Assembly: GCA_020059465.1 (NCBI GenBank) | Contig: JAGVBZ010000020.1 | Span: 1 to 64,000 of the forward strand | DNA length: 64,000 bases | Reading direction: 5' to 3' | From: Brevinematales bacterium | GTDB lineage: Bacteria; Spirochaetota; Brevinematia; Brevinematales; GWF1-51-8 | Shown: positions 19,938 to 30,226 of the stretch, piece after piece | Numbering within the stretch: position 1 is the stretch's first letter | How the letters are laid out: the number at the start of each line of letters is the position of its first letter | Program-made: the position numbers and the translations under genes | Notes under the pieces: generated by a model | Seen by the model: only the letters and a program-made list of their open reading frames with translations | Databases searched by the model: none | Told to the model about the DNA's origin: nothing

Positions 19938-22001
19938 GTGTTCTACAATAAAAAAATGGATAGTATCGTAAAAAAAGGTAAAATAATATTCTTTGCGCTG
20001 TTTATTTTATTGGTTTCCGCATCATCGTTGTTTACACAGGAAACGACAGTAAAACTCCGTGTCGCCGTCTCGGATTGGTGGCCGGTAATGTTTGTCGATA
20101 CCGATCAGACCGTCAAGGGTTTTTATCCCGATATTCTGGAATATATAGCTGAGCAGGAAGGTTGGGAGATCGAATACGTTCCGGGTTCATGGTCCGACGC
20201 CCTGAAGAATTTGCGGGAAGGCCGTGTGGATATTCTGATGTATCTTTATTGGACGGAAGAACGGGAAGAGTTTTTAGATTACAACAATGAGTATATGCTG
20301 AAAGTCTGGGGACAGGTGTTTGTCTCGGTTTCCAATTCCGATATTAAGAATATCGAGGGTATGAAGGGTAAAAAGGTAGGAGTAATTCGTGATTCACAGG
20401 ATGGAATTGTTTTTCAATCGATCTGCGAATCATTGAAAATCCCCATTATTACAATCCAGTACCCGGATGACGGAGAGCTTTTTAATGCGATTAAAGAATG
20501 TAAAATCGATGCGGCTGTCACCACCAGTCTTTTCGGGAATATCAATAAGAACAAATACCTGATCAGAAGCACCCAAATAGTATTTAACCCGCAGGGAACA
20601 TATTTTGCGGTAGCGAAGGGTAAGTATCCCCGGATTATCAGCGCTATCGATAAACACCTGATCCGTCTGAAAGCCGACCAAAATTCGATCTATTATAAAA
20701 AGATGGAGTACTGGTTCGAGATCAATCCTATTAAAGAGCAGGTCATTCCGTTATGGTTATTCGTTTCATCTCTTTCAATCTTCATTCTGTTCATCGGGGT
20801 TCTCTTTATTCTTTTTTATATCTACAGGAAATCTGCGAAGGAAAAACAGAGATATAAGGAAAAATTGATTCATTCCCAGAAGATGGAATCGATCGGTACG
20901 CTTGCCGGGGGGATCGCGCATGATTTTAACAATTTACTTTCAGTGATACGGGGCAACGCAGATTTGATTTTTTACGAGGGCGATAGGGCTGAAAAGGTCA
21001 TCGAATACACAAAAGAGATCATCAACGCAGTTAACAATGCCTCGTTCCTGACTACTCAGCTTCTGGCATTCAGCAGGAAAAATGTGTTAAAAATAACCGA
21101 TGTAGACGTCAATTTCCTGATCAAACAATCCTATAAGATGCTGAAACGGCTGATCGGCGAGGAGATCAGGCTGGAGATCGGTTATTCCGGCGAACCCTCG
21201 CTGGTTCGCGCTGACGAACGGTTGCTCATGCAGGTATTGATGAATCTGGCGCTGAATAGCCGGGACGCGATAACCGAGAACGGGGAAATTTCAATAGCGG
21301 TTCAGAATATCAATGTTACAGATGCAGAGATGTATGATAATCCCTCCGCAAGAACCGGCAGATTTGTTAAAATCAGTGTCTGCGACAACGGGTGCGGGAT
21401 TAAAAGTGAAATTCAAAAAAACATCTTCGAACCGTTTTTTACTACAAAAGAATCGGGAAAAGGGACGGGGTTGGGTTTGTCTGTGGTGAACGGGATTATT
21501 CATGAATTGGATGGATGGATAGTTTTTTCCAGCAAACCGGGTGTCGGTACATGTTTTAATATTTTTCTGGACTCTTCGCAAAACGAGGTCCCGGAACAGT
21601 GTAACGATTTGAAACACCGAAAGCTCGAGGATGGAAATCAGGAAGTAATCTTATTGATTGAGGATGAAATTTCCCTTTTGAAATGCGTGAAAAATGCTTT
21701 ACTGAAGTTTAATTACAAGGTGCTTACCGCGTCAACGCTTAAAAAAGCTCGGGGCGTGTTTGATCAGAATATCGAACATATCAGACTGGTTATTTCCGAT
21801 ATTTTCCTTGCCGACGGAAACGGGATGGACTTGGCAGACGAGTTTGCCGCGCAGAAAGAGGATCTGAAGATAATCCTGGTTAGCGGATACAGCGGGTCGA
21901 AGATAAAAAAAGATACCATTGATGAAAAAGGCATTAGATTCCTCAGTAAACCCTACTCGCTGGATGATTTATTTAAGGAGATCGAGGAGTCCTTACGCTG
22001 A
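19938..22001 (+). CDS. hybrid sensor histidine kinase (SBP3-like sensor, TM, HisKA/HATPase, receiver)
   Basis: Periplasmic SBP-like domain 'LRVAVSDWWPVMFVDTDQTVKGFYPDI'; 'GGIAHDFNNLLSVI'; 'ICDNGCGIKSEI'-type N box; receiver 'VISDIFLADGNG'. Confidence 0.9.
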   Translation: MFYNKKMDSIVKKGKIIFFALFILLVSASSLFTQETTVKLRVAVSDWWPVMFVDTDQTVKGFYPDILEYIAEQEGWEIEYVPGSWSDALKNLREGRVDILMYLYWTEEREEFLDYNNEYMLKVWGQVFVSVSNSDIKNIEGMKGKKVGVIRDSQDGIVFQSICESLKIPIITIQYPDDGELFNAIKECKIDAAVTTSLFGNINKNKYLIRSTQIVFNPQGTYFAVAKGKYPRIISAIDKHLIRLKADQNSIYYKKMEYWFEINPIKEQVIPLWLFVSSLSIFILFIGVLFILFYIYRKSAKEKQRYKEKLIHSQKMESIGTLAGGIAHDFNNLLSVIRGNADLIFYEGDRAEKVIEYTKEIINAVNNASFLTTQLLAFSRKNVLKITDVDVNFLIKQSYKMLKRLIGEEIRLEIGYSGEPSLVRADERLLMQVLMNLALNSRDAITENGEISIAVQNINVTDAEMYDNPSARTGRFVKISVCDNGCGIKSEIQKNIFEPFFTTKESGKGTGLGLSVVNGIIHELDGWIVFSSKPGVGTCFNIFLDSSQNEVPEQCNDLKHRKLEDGNQEVILLIEDEISLLKCVKNALLKFNYKVLTASTLKKARGVFDQNIEHIRLVISDIFLADGNGMDLADEFAAQKEDLKIILVSGYSGSKIKKDTIDEKGIRFLSKPYSLDDLFKEIEESLR

Positions 22002-23489
22002 TCATTTCACCGTGAATCTTATCTTTTCCCGTTTACAGATCTCCTGCGCGAGCTTGCGGCCGCCCATCCCCGCGGGAGGCAATCCGCCGCCCGGCGAACT
22101 CCATTGCCCGAATATATAGAAATTCTCCAACCCAGGCAGTTTCGATGGGAGATTCGTCATCATCGACTTGCGGGTCGGAAGCCAGCCTTCGTAACTGCCA
22201 TGCCAGTTCCCTGTATAACGGATGATCGTATCGGGAGTGGCGACATCGACGACCTCGACCTTGCTCTTGAAGTCGCCGAAATACCTTTCACATTCATCGA
22301 TTATCCAGTCGGCGATTCGTTTTTTCTCCGCTTCATACTTAGATTTATCATTCTTCTTGAGATTAACCCAATATTCGTACCCGAACGTGCTGATCATCGC
22401 CGTTGATGCGGTTTTCCCGGCGGGAGCCATCGAGTCGTCCGTGTTGAAGAGGCGTATAAAAACCTGCGACACGGTCAGTTTGCCGTCCTCGGTAACAAGG
22501 GGATTCTTCGCGGCGAACGAGAAGGACGACGGCATATTTTCGAACTTTCGCGCCAATCCGAGGGATACGTATACCAGCGACGGGAACGTTTTCCACTCCC
22601 GGAACGCGGTATCGTACTTCGGGTGCGAGTACTTGCCTTCAAGCATTTTATTCAGGGTGGTATATCCGTCCGCCGCGGAAATTACATAATCCCCGCGGAT
22701 TTCCTTGCCGTTGACGATTATCCCCACCGCTCTGCCGTCCTCTACGATAATCCTATCTACTTTATGATTGTAAAATACCTTGCCGCCGTTCTTCCTGAAC
22801 GTCGCTTCTATCGCCTGCGCGAATTTAAGCGACCCTCCGACAGGATATCCGTTCGATTTCGCGGCCATGAACCCGAGCATAAAAAATATTCCCAGCGAAG
22901 AGGTTTCTTCCATAGCTCCCACACCGTATATATCGTTAAAGAACTGCCGGAGTACGGGGCTTTTAAATTTGTTCGCGAACTTGCCGATAGCCATCCCGCC
23001 CCATTTGATGAACTTCGGCATGATACCCATCATTTTGAACATCAGCCCGAAGCTCTCGTCTTCCTTACGTGCGGGTATATCGAACTTCGAGAATGCGATA
23101 ATACCTTTGATGAATTGATTGATAATACGCTTATCGTCCGGGCCGAGACGGTACATCTCCTGCCGGAGCTTCTCCGGGTCGGTGTAGATCGTATAGGTAT
23201 CGCCTTCCCTGTTCTCCCATTTCAGGTAGATATCGCTCTCGATCATTTTACGCCCTTGAACCGCGCCGAGTTCCGTCCAAACATTGTATAGACTCTTTCC
23301 GGGCGACGATCCCATGAGCCAATGGATACAGAAGTCGAACGTGTATCCCTTGCGCGACCAGCAGGTACATACCCCGCCGGGCAGATTGTGCATCTCGTAG
23401 ATTTCCGTGTCGAACCCGTTCATAGCGAGATAAGTCCCGGCCGCAAGGCCGTACGCTCCGCCGCCGATTATCAATACTTTCTTTGCCAT
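22002..23489 (-). CDS. phytoene desaturase-like FAD-dependent oxidoreductase
   Basis: 'MAKKVLIIGGGAYGLAAGTYLAMNGFDTEIYEMHNLPGG'; C-terminal 'YIFGQWSSPGGGLPPAGMGGRKLAQEI'. Confidence 0.85.
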   Translation of the reverse strand: MAKKVLIIGGGAYGLAAGTYLAMNGFDTEIYEMHNLPGGVCTCWSRKGYTFDFCIHWLMGSSPGKSLYNVWTELGAVQGRKMIESDIYLKWENREGDTYTIYTDPEKLRQEMYRLGPDDKRIINQFIKGIIAFSKFDIPARKEDESFGLMFKMMGIMPKFIKWGGMAIGKFANKFKSPVLRQFFNDIYGVGAMEETSSLGIFFMLGFMAAKSNGYPVGGSLKFAQAIEATFRKNGGKVFYNHKVDRIIVEDGRAVGIIVNGKEIRGDYVISAADGYTTLNKMLEGKYSHPKYDTAFREWKTFPSLVYVSLGLARKFENMPSSFSFAAKNPLVTEDGKLTVSQVFIRLFNTDDSMAPAGKTASTAMISTFGYEYWVNLKKNDKSKYEAEKKRIADWIIDECERYFGDFKSKVEVVDVATPDTIIRYTGNWHGSYEGWLPTRKSMMTNLPSKLPGLENFYIFGQWSSPGGGLPPAGMGGRKLAQEICKREKIRFTVK

Positions 23490-23612
23490 CCCAGCCTCCG
23501 ATATCAGTGTTAATATTATAACAAACGGGGATAAAAAAAGCGACACGCGCGGGTGAATTATTTTATGGGCAGTTCTAAAAACCAATTGGAGTCATTTAAA
23601 AAAACACTCTTC

Positions 23613-23822
23613 ATTTCTTTCTGAACGGCCAGAAAGAAATGAAGCAAAGAAAGAGCCGCCGCGCTGATAAAGCTTAGGAGAAAAACCGGAAAATCAGAGT
23701 CGGGCGCAACTCGCATGTAAACTCTGTGTGAAGTGAAAGCGAGCCTGCATCGCACATGCGCCCTTGGTCGGATTTTCCGGTAGTAAAAAGCGCTTTATAA
23801 TGCGCGGACTAAACAGCCGAAA
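23613..23822 (+). repeat. ~210-bp structured dispersed element, copy A
   Basis: Hairpin ATTTCTTTCTG/CAGAAAGAAAT, nested stems CCGCGC/GCGCGG, ATAAAGC/GCTTTAT and CCGGAAAATC/GATTTTCCGG, tail AAACAGCCGAA. Confidence 0.8.
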
Positions 23823-23847
23823 GACATAATTCTTTAGGGGATTTGTA

Positions 23848-24062
23848 TTTGGCTGTTCTCTCCCGCCGCTGTGACGTGACTTTTGCTAAGCGAAACGGAA
23901 AGAACCGCCGTCTGTTCGAGCCTTGCTTTATCGCGCTTAGTAATTTCTTCGCGGCGAGTTACAGCGTTTCCCGTTTCGCGCTCCTGTGCTTTGGAGCGTC
24001 ATTTCGGCGGAGAACCTCTTTCTTTCGTTCTTTCTTTCTGGGTTCGCAGAAAGAAAGAACGA
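23848..24062 (-). repeat. ~215-bp structured dispersed element, copy C (inverted)
   Basis: Same layout on the minus strand: GTTCTTTCTTTCTG hairpin, CCGCCG/CGGCGG, TGACG/CGTCA, GCGAAACGG/CCGTTTCGC, tail GAACAGCCAAA. Confidence 0.7.
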
Positions 24063-24317
24063 AGGCTTTTTGTATTCTAAAGGAGTTTTTGAAACTCCCC
24101 TTATGAAGTACTATTGGATGTAGTTAACGTCTTACATTAAGGTATGTTTCTATTTCTGTTCCAACTCGAACAGGTCGCCCCGCTTCTGTACATCCATGTA
24201 CCCGCGGTACTTCTCACATCCTGTGAGTCGCGGATATTGTAAAAATACTTTATGCATATATATTTATATTACTGTATTATGATTACCAATTAATTTAATT
24301 CACGAATTAGAACAGGA

Positions 24318-27143
24318 TTACGTCTCCATCTCGAACAGGTCGCGGATATCTTCCCATGTCATCTTCTTGATGAACGTCGCGTCCTTATCGAGCATATTGT
24401 CGAATATGACGCGTTTTTTCTCCTGAAGGCGCGCGATCTTTTCCTCTATAGTGCCCTGCGTCATCAGCCGATACACGTGCACGACGTTGACCTGCCCGAT
24501 ACGGTGCGCGCGGTCGATCGCCTGGTTCTCCACAGCGGGATTCCACCACGGGTCGAAAAGGATGACTGCGTCCGCGCCGATCAGGTTCAGCCCGGTTCCC
24601 CCCGCGCGGAGGGAGATCAGGAATACCGGCACGTCCGAACGGTTGAACCTGTCCACCAGTTCCACACGGTCCTTCGTTTCGCCGTCGAGATACAGGTAGT
24701 CGATCTGGTTCTTGGAGAGTTCCTTCCGCAGGATTTTGAGCATCTGCACGAACTGGCTGAATACGAGCACTCGGTGCCCGCTGTCCATCGCTTCCTCGAG
24801 CAGTTCCACTAGCGCGTTCGTCTTGACCGATATTTCCTCGCTGTCGAGGTCGATCAGTTCGGGGTTGACCAGCCCCGGGTGGAGACATATCTGGCGGAGA
24901 CGGGTGAGCGCGGCGAGGAAATCGATATACGACCCCTCGATACCCTTCTTCTCGATCACCGAGTACAAATTGTTCCGCACCTTCGACAGTGTCTCGAGGT
25001 AAAGCGCCTTCTGGCGTTCGGTGAGTTCCATACTGACGGACTGCTCGATTTTGTCGGGGAGTTCCTTGATGACCGCCGACTTGGTACGACGGATAATGAA
25101 CGGGTGAATCATCTTGCGGAGCTTATTGACCGCGATCGTCCGCTCGTTCCGGTCGAACCCGTTGATAGGGATCTCGAACGATTTCTTGAACCATCCGTAA
25201 TGCCCCAGAAAAGACGGCATCACGAAATCGAAGATCGACCACAGCTCGGTAACATTGTTCTCGATCGGCGTACCCGTAATAGCGATACGGTGGCGCGAAA
25301 GAATGTCCTTGATACTCTGGGTGCGCTTGGCGGACTTGTTTTTTATATGCTGGGCCTCGTCGAGGATGCAGTAATTGAATTCGATGCTGCGGTACTCCTC
25401 GATATCGAGGTGGACAAGGTAATAGGATGTGATCGCGATGTCGTAGCTTGAGATTTCCGCGATCTTCGCGGTACGCTGGGATTTATTCCCGTCGACGACC
25501 ACCCACGACAGTTCGTCCGGGAAGAATTTTTTTATTTCCGCGACCCAGTTGTATGTCAGCGAACTGGGGCAGACGATGAGCGCCGGGCCGTTCCCTTTAA
25601 TAGTGTAAAGGTGTGTCAGCATCTGTACGGTTTTACCGAGACCCATTTCGTCCGCGAGGATCCCCCCGAAATGGAACGTATTGAGGAAATGAAGCCAGTC
25701 CGCGCCGAGTTTCTGGTAATTTCGCAGGATATGGGATATCCGTCCGGGGAGTTTGACCTTTTTTATCGAACGGTCGGCGTTCAATTCTTTCGGAAATTCC
25801 TTGAGGGCGCCGGGAAGTTCGGTCTTGATCGATTCCTGCAGGAGCCGGGGCAGGTTGAAACGGCGCATCCGCCATTTACCCGACATCTTGCGGATATCGA
25901 TCTCGTCCAGCAAATCTTTGACGAACGACAGTTCTTTCTCGCCGAGGCTGACAATCCTGTTCCCTTTGCGGACAAATCCGTGACGGAGTATCTCGTGAAG
26001 CTCGTTGAGCATCAGCATGATATCCCCGATCTGAAACTGGAAGTCCACTCCCAGCCAATCGATCGAACTGCCGTCGCCGGACGGGATTTGTTCCTCGTCG
26101 GTGATTTTTATCCGGCGTTCGGAAATCTGCCCGCTGACTATTTCTATAGTTTCGTCGCCCTCAATAATCTCGACAATATCCTGCACTTTCGGGAAAAACT
26201 TCTGGAACAGGTTTTCGTTATCGCGGGTCTCTATTTTATTGGTCTCAATCTCATTCAGGAACTCGAAGAAGTTCGAATAAACCTCGTTGACTACCGTCCT
26301 GATCTGCTGGTAAAACTCGGTATCCGGCGATATCAGCACGACCTCGTTTTCGCCGCACGGCAGGATTATTTCCTCGGACAGCAGGATCGCTTTACGGAGT
26401 TCGGGGAAATTCAACGGGCATTCGCGGTCTCCGGTATTCAGGAACCCCGCGACTGAATAAAAATCCTTTTCGGCTTTAAAACGGAAGCGTATTTTACGTT
26501 CGGCGATTGTGCGCACCTGGGGGAGTTCAATCATACGATCGATAAATTTCGCGCGGTCGCGCTTGGTGGTAAACAGCTTGATTTTCAACTCCGGGGAAAT
26601 AGGCGCGGCTCCTTCGCGGAAAAGCGTCTCGAGCATTTCGTCGCTTACCGGGGAGGTCAGAGGACGGATGGTTTCTTCGCTGATGAGAAGGTTGCCGGCG
26701 TTCGTCGGAAGAAGGATATTGTTCGCCGGGGACGGCAGTACAAGACTGTTCAGTTCATTATTAAAGAGGAGCCGCAGTGTATAGGTCTCCTCGTCAAAAC
26801 TGATACGGCGCTTCTTTTCGTTGATAATAAACCGCGCGCTGAATTTCAGCAGGGTATGGAGAAAATAAAAATCGACAGGAGTCCCGATCAGCAGGGTTTT
26901 TGCGTCGGGCTTCCCGATCAGCGTCTGGCGGTAATTCTTAAAATACCGGATGAAATTGGAGATCTCAAGCGGAACCTCCGAAAAATCGTCGAAAAACTCC
27001 AGCGAGAGTTCCTCGTTCTCGACCGTAGAAAGAATATAGCGCTGCAGAAGGGAGTTATCGGAGGATAGTGAGATTTTCAATTCACGCGCCAACTGTTTAT
27101 CGGTTAGGATTTCAACTGTAATATTCAGATCGTATAATTTCAC
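24318..27143 (-). CDS. SNF2-family DEAD/DEAH-box helicase
   Basis: 'GGILADEMGLGKTVQMLTHLY', 'LDEAQHIKN', 'FSQFVQML', 'LRAGGTGLNLIGADAVILFDPWWNPAVENQAIDRAHRIGQ'. Confidence 0.95.
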   Translation of the reverse strand: MKLYDLNITVEILTDKQLARELKISLSSDNSLLQRYILSTVENEELSLEFFDDFSEVPLEISNFIRYFKNYRQTLIGKPDAKTLLIGTPVDFYFLHTLLKFSARFIINEKKRRISFDEETYTLRLLFNNELNSLVLPSPANNILLPTNAGNLLISEETIRPLTSPVSDEMLETLFREGAAPISPELKIKLFTTKRDRAKFIDRMIELPQVRTIAERKIRFRFKAEKDFYSVAGFLNTGDRECPLNFPELRKAILLSEEIILPCGENEVVLISPDTEFYQQIRTVVNEVYSNFFEFLNEIETNKIETRDNENLFQKFFPKVQDIVEIIEGDETIEIVSGQISERRIKITDEEQIPSGDGSSIDWLGVDFQFQIGDIMLMLNELHEILRHGFVRKGNRIVSLGEKELSFVKDLLDEIDIRKMSGKWRMRRFNLPRLLQESIKTELPGALKEFPKELNADRSIKKVKLPGRISHILRNYQKLGADWLHFLNTFHFGGILADEMGLGKTVQMLTHLYTIKGNGPALIVCPSSLTYNWVAEIKKFFPDELSWVVVDGNKSQRTAKIAEISSYDIAITSYYLVHLDIEEYRSIEFNYCILDEAQHIKNKSAKRTQSIKDILSRHRIAITGTPIENNVTELWSIFDFVMPSFLGHYGWFKKSFEIPINGFDRNERTIAVNKLRKMIHPFIIRRTKSAVIKELPDKIEQSVSMELTERQKALYLETLSKVRNNLYSVIEKKGIEGSYIDFLAALTRLRQICLHPGLVNPELIDLDSEEISVKTNALVELLEEAMDSGHRVLVFSQFVQMLKILRKELSKNQIDYLYLDGETKDRVELVDRFNRSDVPVFLISLRAGGTGLNLIGADAVILFDPWWNPAVENQAIDRAHRIGQVNVVHVYRLMTQGTIEEKIARLQEKKRVIFDNMLDKDATFIKKMTWEDIRDLFEMET

Positions 27144-27190
27144 TCATTCCCCTTGGATTGGATGTTATCGAAAGTTCATGGAATTTTCTA

Positions 27191-28375
27191 TTACTTGGAA
27201 TCGTTCTTGAAGTACTTCTCGAAAATATACTGCGCGATCCGTTTTGCGCCGCCGGACGGGCCGATATGTTCCATCCCGATCTTCCCCCTGCGGGTGCGCT
27301 CGGCTTCGTTGTCCAACAGTGAAAGTACGGCGTTCACCGCGCCGTCGGGAAATTCGGTAAACACGAGCGAATCCCCCATCAGTCTCTGCTGTTCCTCGAA
27401 TCGGCGTTTCGTGGTCTGAGGCCCGGTGCCGGTAAACGCCACCACCGGTTTGCCGAGACCTGCCGCCTGCTCGTTCGCAGCCCCGGTCAATCCGATCAGT
27501 ACAGCCGATTCCTGAACGACGTTGACAAATACGCCGCGCCCGATCTGTACCCTGCACTTGTCTTTGACGAGATACGGGAACGGTTTGCCCTGCTCGAATG
27601 TCCATCCTTCTTTTGCGGCGCGCGCGGTCAGTTCTGCATCGGTAATCTGCCCGACCACCGCCGATGTGAAGTTCAGTTTCCGCCGCCGGGTCAGGAGTTC
27701 CGCCGCTTGCAGGATAAGCATGAAGTTTTCCAGCGCCTCTCCGCGCGTACCGGGCATCAGCCCGACTGTGGGCACTGAGGGGTCGAGCTTCAGGTCTACC
27801 GGCGCGGGATTAAGCTCGTCCATAATGACGCTGCCGAGGAACACGGCGGGGATATCTTTGTCCCGCATATTCGACGCGGTCAGTTCGTCGCGGGTGAACA
27901 CGTCAGAGGCCGTCTTGCGGATGAAACGTTCTTCTATCTTGTAATGAGGTTCGATATAATCGCTTTTAGAATGAATGTAAAACAGTATAGGTATGCCCGT
28001 TTTCTTGAGCGCCTTCCGGGTCAGCCAAAGCAGGAATACGTCCCCGACAACCACCGCGAGACGGATCCTTTCGCGCTGTGCGCGGATTTTTTTTACGAAT
28101 TTTACGGGAATGAGGAATCCCCCGGAAAACAGGTCGGCGAAAAACCCGCCGATAGTCTGGAACGAGAATCCTCCGGAGGGGGGAACATAGGACGATGCGA
28201 TGATATCGAATCCCGCCTTCTGGTACTCCGCGCTTTCGCTGACCAATGACGCGCCCGCGATACGCAGGTCTCCGGTTTTATTCCCTTCGAGTATAGCCTT
28301 CAACTGAGTCCCGATCAGTACGGCGTTCCGGTCTTCGCTGTAGCAGTCGCTAGTGAATAGAATGGTATCCTTCAT
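27191..28375 (-). CDS. lipid-A-disaccharide synthase-related (LpxB-like) protein
   Basis: 'GLMPGTRGEALENF', 'GLTGAANEQAAGLGKPVVAFTGTGPQTT'. Confidence 0.75.
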   Translation of the reverse strand: MKDTILFTSDCYSEDRNAVLIGTQLKAILEGNKTGDLRIAGASLVSESAEYQKAGFDIIASSYVPPSGGFSFQTIGGFFADLFSGGFLIPVKFVKKIRAQRERIRLAVVVGDVFLLWLTRKALKKTGIPILFYIHSKSDYIEPHYKIEERFIRKTASDVFTRDELTASNMRDKDIPAVFLGSVIMDELNPAPVDLKLDPSVPTVGLMPGTRGEALENFMLILQAAELLTRRRKLNFTSAVVGQITDAELTARAAKEGWTFEQGKPFPYLVKDKCRVQIGRGVFVNVVQESAVLIGLTGAANEQAAGLGKPVVAFTGTGPQTTKRRFEEQQRLMGDSLVFTEFPDGAVNAVLSLLDNEAERTRRGKIGMEHIGPSGGAKRIAQYIFEKYFKNDSK

Positions 28376-30226
28376 TTATTTCTCCGCGCCTGTTTTCTCG
28401 AGCGCGATGAAATCGTCGTACTGGGTGTTCTGGGATAGCCCCATGAGCATCCAGACGAGTATCCCGAGGAAAACGTTGTAGAAAATGGCGTCGAACAGGG
28501 ATATCAGCAGGAATCCGGTTAAAAGCGCGGCGCCGAGGATGGAACTTTTTATATTCCGGATACTTCGACGGTATGCGTATATCAGAAACGCGATAAAATA
28601 GAACATGTACACGGCGAATCCGGCAAACCCGGTCTCCACCAGTATGGAGAGGTATCCGTTATGCACGAACTGTACTGGGGAATTCTCATACTGAATGGGG
28701 TAGCGCTTTTGGAAATGGTAATGGAAATTCCCAAGCCCGACCCCGTATGCCTCGTTTCCGTCGTTCAGGATAGTCCACGCCGCATTGTACTGCTCGAGGC
28801 GTCCGCCCATATTCGGTATCTGCGACGGATTGGTGATATACTGCAGGCTGTCGCGGAACTTGGGATTCGGTACGATAAAGAATATCGCGCCGAGGATGAT
28901 GACTCCTGCGAAAAGAATCCACCTGCGGGAAAAAAGTATCATGATGAACCAGAATGCGCCGAGGAGGATAAGCGCTCCGCGCCCTGAGATCAGTAACGCG
29001 ATCAGGACGGTCAGTACGATCGCGGCGGTATAAACAGGCCATTCCCACCACGACAACCGTTTATAGTTAAAGAACATATAATGCGAAAAGAACATGGATA
29101 CCAGCACAACCAGGTATGCTCCCATGGAGCCGTACTGGAATATCGAAGTGAGGTTGCCGTCTCCGTCAGCCGCCTGTATCCATCCCAGGCTGGATGCCCC
29201 GAAGGTGATGTCGAGGGGGGATTTCAGCACAAGATAATGAACCACCGCGAATACGCCCCAGAGGATGATGCCGATAGCGCTCATGGAAATAACCCTCTGA
29301 TACGAAATACTGTCGGCGGGCAGGGATTTCATGAACTGGTAGAAGAAATAGAATAATGCGAAGATAAGCGCAGCGCCGATCGCTGTGCCTTTATCGAGCG
29401 CGAAAAATCCGCCGATGATCGCGATTGCCACGAATGCGGCGAGCGCCCAATCGCGGCGTCTCCATTCGAAGTAGATCGATCCTCTGACGGTAATAATATA
29501 TATTATGAGCACGACCACCGAAAGAAAAAGGAAAAATTCCGAGAACGACGGCAAGAGCGCGAACCCGAGCGACATACCGAGGAATGCCTCGAGCGATGTG
29601 TTCTTTTTGGAGCGCTTACCGCGTTGTTTATATATAGATAATATAATGATCAGAAGGGGTAAGATAACCGGGAAAGCCAGAAGCCACGCGGGGAGGATAA
29701 GACGTGTCGGTACCTGATTCTGCTTCATGATAAATTCGACTTTCTCCACGGATACATAATTCCAGTCGTTATGATTGATCTGGCATACCCATTCCATACC
29801 GCCCTGATTATCGAGAACAGATAACTCCCTCGATACCGTCGCGTTGGAACCCGCGAAGAGAGGGATATTAAACACATCCCCTTCGCTGATATTATAACTC
29901 AGCCTAAAATTCATCGAATAATTCGAGACCGCGCTGTAGGTGACATTCACTACGTAATACCCCGGCGTCAGTTTGACCGGGACGCTCTTTGCTAAAACGC
30001 CGCGCTCTCCGGAAAATCCGGTGATTACCGAGCCGGAGATTTTCCCCGCTTCGGTAGACAGGCCGTTGGTGCCGGTCAGGGTTATCGGGGGTACGGGTTT
30101 GGGCGGGGTGAACGACGCATAGCTGATCAGCAAATAGGTAAGAATGGCGACAATGCTCACGGCATAGGCGATCTTAGTCCACATCCAGTATTTATCTTTA
30201 TCGAAAAGTTTTTTAGGGTCGATCAT
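28376..30226 (-). CDS. O-antigen ligase/polymerase family membrane protein
   Basis: Many TM helices; C-terminal 'GVGLGNFHYHFQKRYPIQYENSPVQFVHNGYLSILVETGFAGF' typical of Wzy/WaaL-type proteins. Confidence 0.85.
   Translation of the reverse strand: MIDPKKLFDKDKYWMWTKIAYAVSIVAILTYLLISYASFTPPKPVPPITLTGTNGLSTEAGKISGSVITGFSGERGVLAKSVPVKLTPGYYVVNVTYSAVSNYSMNFRLSYNISEGDVFNIPLFAGSNATVSRELSVLDNQGGMEWVCQINHNDWNYVSVEKVEFIMKQNQVPTRLILPAWLLAFPVILPLLIIILSIYKQRGKRSKKNTSLEAFLGMSLGFALLPSFSEFFLFLSVVVLIIYIITVRGSIYFEWRRRDWALAAFVAIAIIGGFFALDKGTAIGAALIFALFYFFYQFMKSLPADSISYQRVISMSAIGIILWGVFAVVHYLVLKSPLDITFGASSLGWIQAADGDGNLTSIFQYGSMGAYLVVLVSMFFSHYMFFNYKRLSWWEWPVYTAAIVLTVLIALLISGRGALILLGAFWFIMILFSRRWILFAGVIILGAIFFIVPNPKFRDSLQYITNPSQIPNMGGRLEQYNAAWTILNDGNEAYGVGLGNFHYHFQKRYPIQYENSPVQFVHNGYLSILVETGFAGFAVYMFYFIAFLIYAYRRSIRNIKSSILGAALLTGFLLISLFDAIFYNVFLGILVWMLMGLSQNTQYDDFIALEKTGAEK

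Noticed and set aside
25611-26456. 281-aa ORF opposite the SNF2 gene
   Set aside because: Antisense shadow of a well-supported helicase
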